NCBI GenBank assembly: GCA_018828125.1
Contig: JAHJWB010000018.1
Location: 62,001 to 126,000 of the forward strand
Length of the DNA: 64,000 bases
Origin: Gammaproteobacteria bacterium
Lineage (GTDB): Bacteria > Pseudomonadota > Gammaproteobacteria > Burkholderiales > Burkholderiaceae_C
Direction: 5' to 3'
The notes beneath the pieces were generated by a model. That model made no database searches, was not told the DNA's origin, and saw only the letters and a list, made by a program, of their open reading frames with translations. Of this stretch, positions 60,778-64,000 are shown piece by piece. The position numbers were made by a program, and so were the translations under genes. Every line of letters begins with the position of its first letter. The stretch's first letter is position 1.

Positions 60778-61585
60778 CCGCTCCGGTTGAGCTTGTCGAA
60801 ATCTGGGCGCCGCTCGCGAGCTCGCGGATTGAGCCGCATGCCTGTGCTTGGGACGGAGGCCGGGAGTCGCCCGGCGTGCGAGTAACTTTCTTTCGCTTTG
60901 CTCGACAAGAAAGTCACCAAAGAAAGGGCGACCCCCAGTCTGCGACCCCCACGCGTTGCGTGAGGGCAACCTGCGTCGGGGCGGTTGTGGGGTGCGCCGT
61001 GGAACTCACTTCGCGCTGCGCGCTACGTTCAGACAGCCACGACGAGCTAGACAACGAGGCATGCGCGCTTCGACGCGCATGCTCACCCCACAACCGCCCC
61101 GACGCAGGCGCAGCCAGCAGGGGTTTGGACATCCGAACATCCGAACATCCACACGGGCCGTTGCTTCGCTCGGCCCAGTATGCGCAGCGCGTGGCGCTTG
61201 CACCCGCCAGGTTGTGCCGAGCGAAGCAAAGGCCCGTGTGGATGTTTTCTCCCCAGCCCCTCTGTATGCGCCGAGGAGCGCAGCGGGCGGGGTGGCATGT
61301 GTGCCGAAGGACACACATGCTTCGTGATCTGATTCGTCGCAGTTGTTTGAACGAAGCTGCACAGCAGCGCAGTGAGTTCTGCGACGCACCCCGTCCGCGA
61401 GCACCACAGGTTGCCCCAGCGCACAGCGCTGGGGACGCAGACAGCGGGGTCGCCTTTTCTTTGGTGACTTTCATTTGGCGACGCAAAAGAAAGCCACTGC
61501 GCCGCCGGGCGCACACCCCGGCCTCCGCCCTTTAGCCAAGCATGCTGCTTCACCAGCACGCCCAGGCTTCGACAAGCCCGAACGG
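60778..61585. repeat. Large nested inverted-repeat element, copy 2
   Basis: A ~808-bp second copy of the element at 1408-2232, in the same orientation, with the same ends (CCGCTCCGGTTGAGCTTGTC and, on the other strand at the right, CCGTTCGGGCTTGTCGAAGC). It shares the GGAGGCCGGGAGTCGCCCGG block and the AAGAAAGTCACCAAAGAAAG core (inverted at the right near 61456-61475). The central part is also homologous. It lies between the diguanylate cyclase and xdhB, again outside any gene. Confidence 0.85.
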
Positions 61586-61629
61586 TAGGGGCGGTACCCA
61601 GGCTCAGCCCAAACGGGTTAGGGAACTGA

Positions 61630-61690
61630 AAAGCTACTAAAAATATAGCTATCAGCGCTTACTGCATAAGCGCTACAAGCCAAAAACACT
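61630..61690. repeat. AGCGCT-arm palindromic repeat, copy 9
   Basis: AATATAGCTATCAGCGCTTA, spacer, GCATAAGCGCTACAAGCC, ending at the xdhB stop codon. Confidence 0.75.
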
Positions 61691-64000
61691 CAATCCCCCA
61701 ACCGCCCCAACGCCCGCAACACATTCTCCGCCGTCGCAGGCGCCGTCAGTACCACGGGCTGGCCCGCCTGGTCTACGCTGCGCCCCGCAGCCACTGCATT
61801 GCGCAGCGCTTCATACACGCTGATCGCCAGCATGAACGGCGGCTCCCCCACCGCCTTGCTGCCACCCACGTTGTCTTCCCGATTGGCCTCTGGCCAGAGC
61901 GCCACTTTGAAGTGCGCGGGGATGTCGCCCGTCGCCGGGATCTTGTAGGTGCTGGGCGCGTGGGTGGCCAAGTAGCCCTTGTCGTTCCACACCAGTTGCT
62001 CGGTCGTGAGCCAGCCCATGCCCTGCACAAAACCACCTTCGATCTGCCCGATGTCGATGGCCGGGTTGATGCTGTGGCCCACGTCGTGCAGGATGTCCAC
62101 GCGGGTCACGCGGCTCTCGCCCGTCAGGGTGTCGATCACCACCTCGGAGCACGCCGCGCCGTAGCTGAAGTAATAAAAAGGCCGGCCCGTGAGCGTGGCC
62201 TTGTCGTAGTGGATCTTCGGCGTGCGATAGAAACCGTCGCTCCACAGCTGGATGCGGTTGGCATACGCCTCCTTCACCACGGCGTCGAAAGCGCGTACTT
62301 GCTTGGGCGAGATCACCTGGCCGCCCTCAAAGCGGACGGCGCCTGCGCCGCAGGTGTCGAGCCCGGCCACGAAAGAGGCGATGTTGTCGCGCACATTGCG
62401 CGCCGCAAACTGTGCGGCGCGGCCGTTCAGGTCGGTGCCGCTGCTGGCGGCCGTGGCGCTGGCGTTTGGCACCTTGCTGGTGTCGCTGGCCGTGACCAGC
62501 ACGCGGTGCAGGGGCACACCCAACTCGTCGGCCACGATCTGCGCCACTTTGGTGTGCAGGCCCTGGCCCATTTCGGTGCCGCCGTGGTTCACCTGCACGC
62601 TGCCGTCGGTGTACACATGCACCAGTGCGCCCGCCTGGTTGAACAGCGTGGCCGTAAAGCTGATGCCGAACTTGACGGGTGTGATGGCCAGGCCGCGCTT
62701 GAGCACGGGCTGCAAGGCGTTCCAGGCGGCAATGTCGGCCTGGCGCTTGCGGTAGTCGGCATCGCGCTCTAGCTGGGGCAGCAACGCATGCAGGATGTTG
62801 TCCTCTACCGTCATCTGGTAGTGCGTGACGTTACGGCCGCTGCTGGCGTCCTGGCCGTACAGGTTGGCCATGCGCACGTCCTGTGCGTCAAGACCAATGG
62901 CGCGGGCGATGTCGCCCAGGATGGCCTCGATCACGATCACGCCCTGCGGGCCACCGAAGCCGCGGAACGCGGTGTGGCTCTGTGTGTTGGTCTTGCAGCG
63001 GTACGACGCGATTTCCACATCGCTCAGGTAGTAGGCGTTGTCGCTGTGGAACACGGCCCGGTCGGCCACGGGGCCGGACAGGTCGGCGCTGAAGCCGCAG
63101 TTGGCGGCCATCTGCAGCTTCAGGCCCGTGATGCGGCCGGTGTCGTCAAAACCCACGTCGTATTCGTACGCAAACGGGTGTCGTTTGCCGGTGACCATGA
63201 AGTCTTCATCGCGGTCCAGCCGCAGCTTGACGGCGCGGCCGAACTTGTGGGCGGCCACGGCAGCCCACACGGCCAGATGGCCGGCCTGGGTCTCCTTGCC
63301 GCCAAAGCCCCCGCCCATGCGGCGGCATTCCACCTTCACGGCGTGGTTGTCAATGCCGAGGGCGTGTGCCACCCAGTGCTGCACCTCGCCGGGGTGCTGG
63401 GTGCTGGAGTAGATCCACCACTGCTTTTGCTCCAGCGGCAGGGCGTAGGCGATCTGGCCTTCCAGGTAGAAGTGCTCCTGCCCGCCCACCTCGAACGCGC
63501 CTTGCAGGCGATGGGGCGATTGCGCAAGGCCCGTGGCGGCGTTACCCCGGCGCACGAACACGGGGGGTAACACGTAGCTTTCGGCCTTGAGCGCGTCGTG
63601 CACCGAGAGCACGGCGGGCAGTGGGATGATGTCGAGCTTCACAGAGCGCACGGCGCGGCGCGCCTGCATCACCGAGTCGGCCACCACCAGGCCGATGACC
63701 TGTCCGATGTGCTGCACGGTGTCGTGCGCAAACACGGGCTCGTCGTGCGCGAAGGCGGCCAGCAGCTTGTCGCCCGGCACGTCGGCCGCCAGCACCACGC
63801 CGCGCACGCCGGGCAGGGCGAGGGCGGCGCTGGCGTCCACGCCGTTCAGCGTGCCGTGGGCCACGGTGGAGAGAATCGGCGCCGCGTACAGCGTGCCTTT
63901 GACCTCCGGCAGGTCGTCGATGTAGTGGGCCGCGCCCGCCACTTGGGCGCGGGCGCTTTCGTGGATGTGCGACTGGCCCATGGCGCGGGTGCTGGCGGGG
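61690..64000 (-). CDS. xdhB: Xanthine dehydrogenase molybdopterin-binding subunit XdhB (5' end beyond window)
   Basis: At least 763 residues of the molybdenum-binding large subunit of xanthine dehydrogenase. Motifs include RMGGGFGGKETQ, AFRGFGGPQGV (Mo-site Arg), GGTEMGQGLHTK and the catalytic Glu in SKAVGEPPFMLA. The frame stays open past the Met at 63981 (preceded by PASTRA), and homologues usually begin slightly upstream, so the start is probably outside. XdhA (FAD/FeS subunit) should lie to the right. It oxidises hypoxanthine and xanthine to urate. Confidence 0.92.
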   Translation of the reverse strand, partial: PASTRAMGQSHIHESARAQVAGAAHYIDDLPEVKGTLYAAPILSTVAHGTLNGVDASAALALPGVRGVVLAADVPGDKLLAAFAHDEPVFAHDTVQHIGQVIGLVVADSVMQARRAVRSVKLDIIPLPAVLSVHDALKAESYVLPPVFVRRGNAATGLAQSPHRLQGAFEVGGQEHFYLEGQIAYALPLEQKQWWIYSSTQHPGEVQHWVAHALGIDNHAVKVECRRMGGGFGGKETQAGHLAVWAAVAAHKFGRAVKLRLDRDEDFMVTGKRHPFAYEYDVGFDDTGRITGLKLQMAANCGFSADLSGPVADRAVFHSDNAYYLSDVEIASYRCKTNTQSHTAFRGFGGPQGVIVIEAILGDIARAIGLDAQDVRMANLYGQDASSGRNVTHYQMTVEDNILHALLPQLERDADYRKRQADIAAWNALQPVLKRGLAITPVKFGISFTATLFNQAGALVHVYTDGSVQVNHGGTEMGQGLHTKVAQIVADELGVPLHRVLVTASDTSKVPNASATAASSGTDLNGRAAQFAARNVRDNIASFVAGLDTCGAGAVRFEGGQVISPKQVRAFDAVVKEAYANRIQLWSDGFYRTPKIHYDKATLTGRPFYYFSYGAACSEVVIDTLTGESRVTRVDILHDVGHSINPAIDIGQIEGGFVQGMGWLTTEQLVWNDKGYLATHAPSTYKIPATGDIPAHFKVALWPEANREDNVGGSKAVGEPPFMLAISVYEALRNAVAAGRSVDQAGQPVVLTAPATAENVLRALGRLGD

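Overview
The window is GC-rich, densely coding DNA that looks like the chromosome of a betaproteobacterium of the Comamonadaceae (Acidovorax-like). This is inferred from gene content, a urea ABC transporter of the Urt type, several NMT1-type ABC transporters, and a short palindromic intergenic repeat with AGCGCT arms (nine copies). There are no tRNA, rRNA, CRISPR or prophage genes.

Layout. 1-3003: end of a urea uptake operon (urtC partial, urtD, urtE) with an ~0.8-kb nested inverted-repeat element between urtD and urtE. 3029-12868: PAP2 phosphatase, diacylglycerol-kinase-like protein, metallophosphoesterase, nucleotide cyclase-PilZ protein, MFS exporter, alanine-type aminotransferase, hybrid histidine kinase. 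12978-17287: TRAP transporter and 3-dehydroquinate dehydratase divergent from an IclR regulator. 17413-18768: YCII protein and an isolated ureD. 18998-27145: a colinear minus-strand catabolic cluster (ferredoxin, flavodoxin-fold oxidoreductase, amidohydrolase, RidA, creatininase-family enzyme, NMT1 ABC transporter, FAD oxidase) headed by a RutR-like operator, with a RutR-like TetR gene beside it. 27295-36653: two purine-type deaminases, two isopenicillin-N-synthase-like Fe(II)/2OG oxygenases, a VOC protein and a second NMT1 ABC system. Two copies of a structured leader RNA that I identify as the NMT1-motif (xanthine) riboswitch lie here, one on each strand. 36944-40224: HDOD protein and NADP malic enzyme. 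40402-50638: the ureide pathway (urate/xanthine permease, M20 hydrolase, UraD-AllC fusion, PuuE, GntR regulator, HiuH, XdhC, PuuD). 50703-52468: RidA and three small genes separated by attC-like sites, a relic integron cassette array without integrase. 52907-60689: EAL-GGDEF protein, glycerate 2-kinase, porin, CRP-family regulator, diguanylate cyclase. 60690-64000: second copy of the large inverted-repeat element and the xanthine dehydrogenase large subunit (runs off the window).

How it works together. Most accessory content serves purine and N-heterocycle catabolism: deamination, xanthine to urate (Xdh, matured with XdhC), urate to 5-hydroxyisourate (PuuD), HiuH, UraD, PuuE, AllC, then glyoxylate and urea. 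Glycerate kinase can take the glyoxylate carbon onward, and Urt/Ure can handle urea. Three local control layers can be read from the DNA: a GntR/FCD operator (AAAAGTGTATACACTTTT and partial copies), a RutR-like operator, and the pair of xanthine-type riboswitches. The riboswitch-controlled oxygenase/deaminase/NMT1 block is the best candidate for an undescribed pathway.
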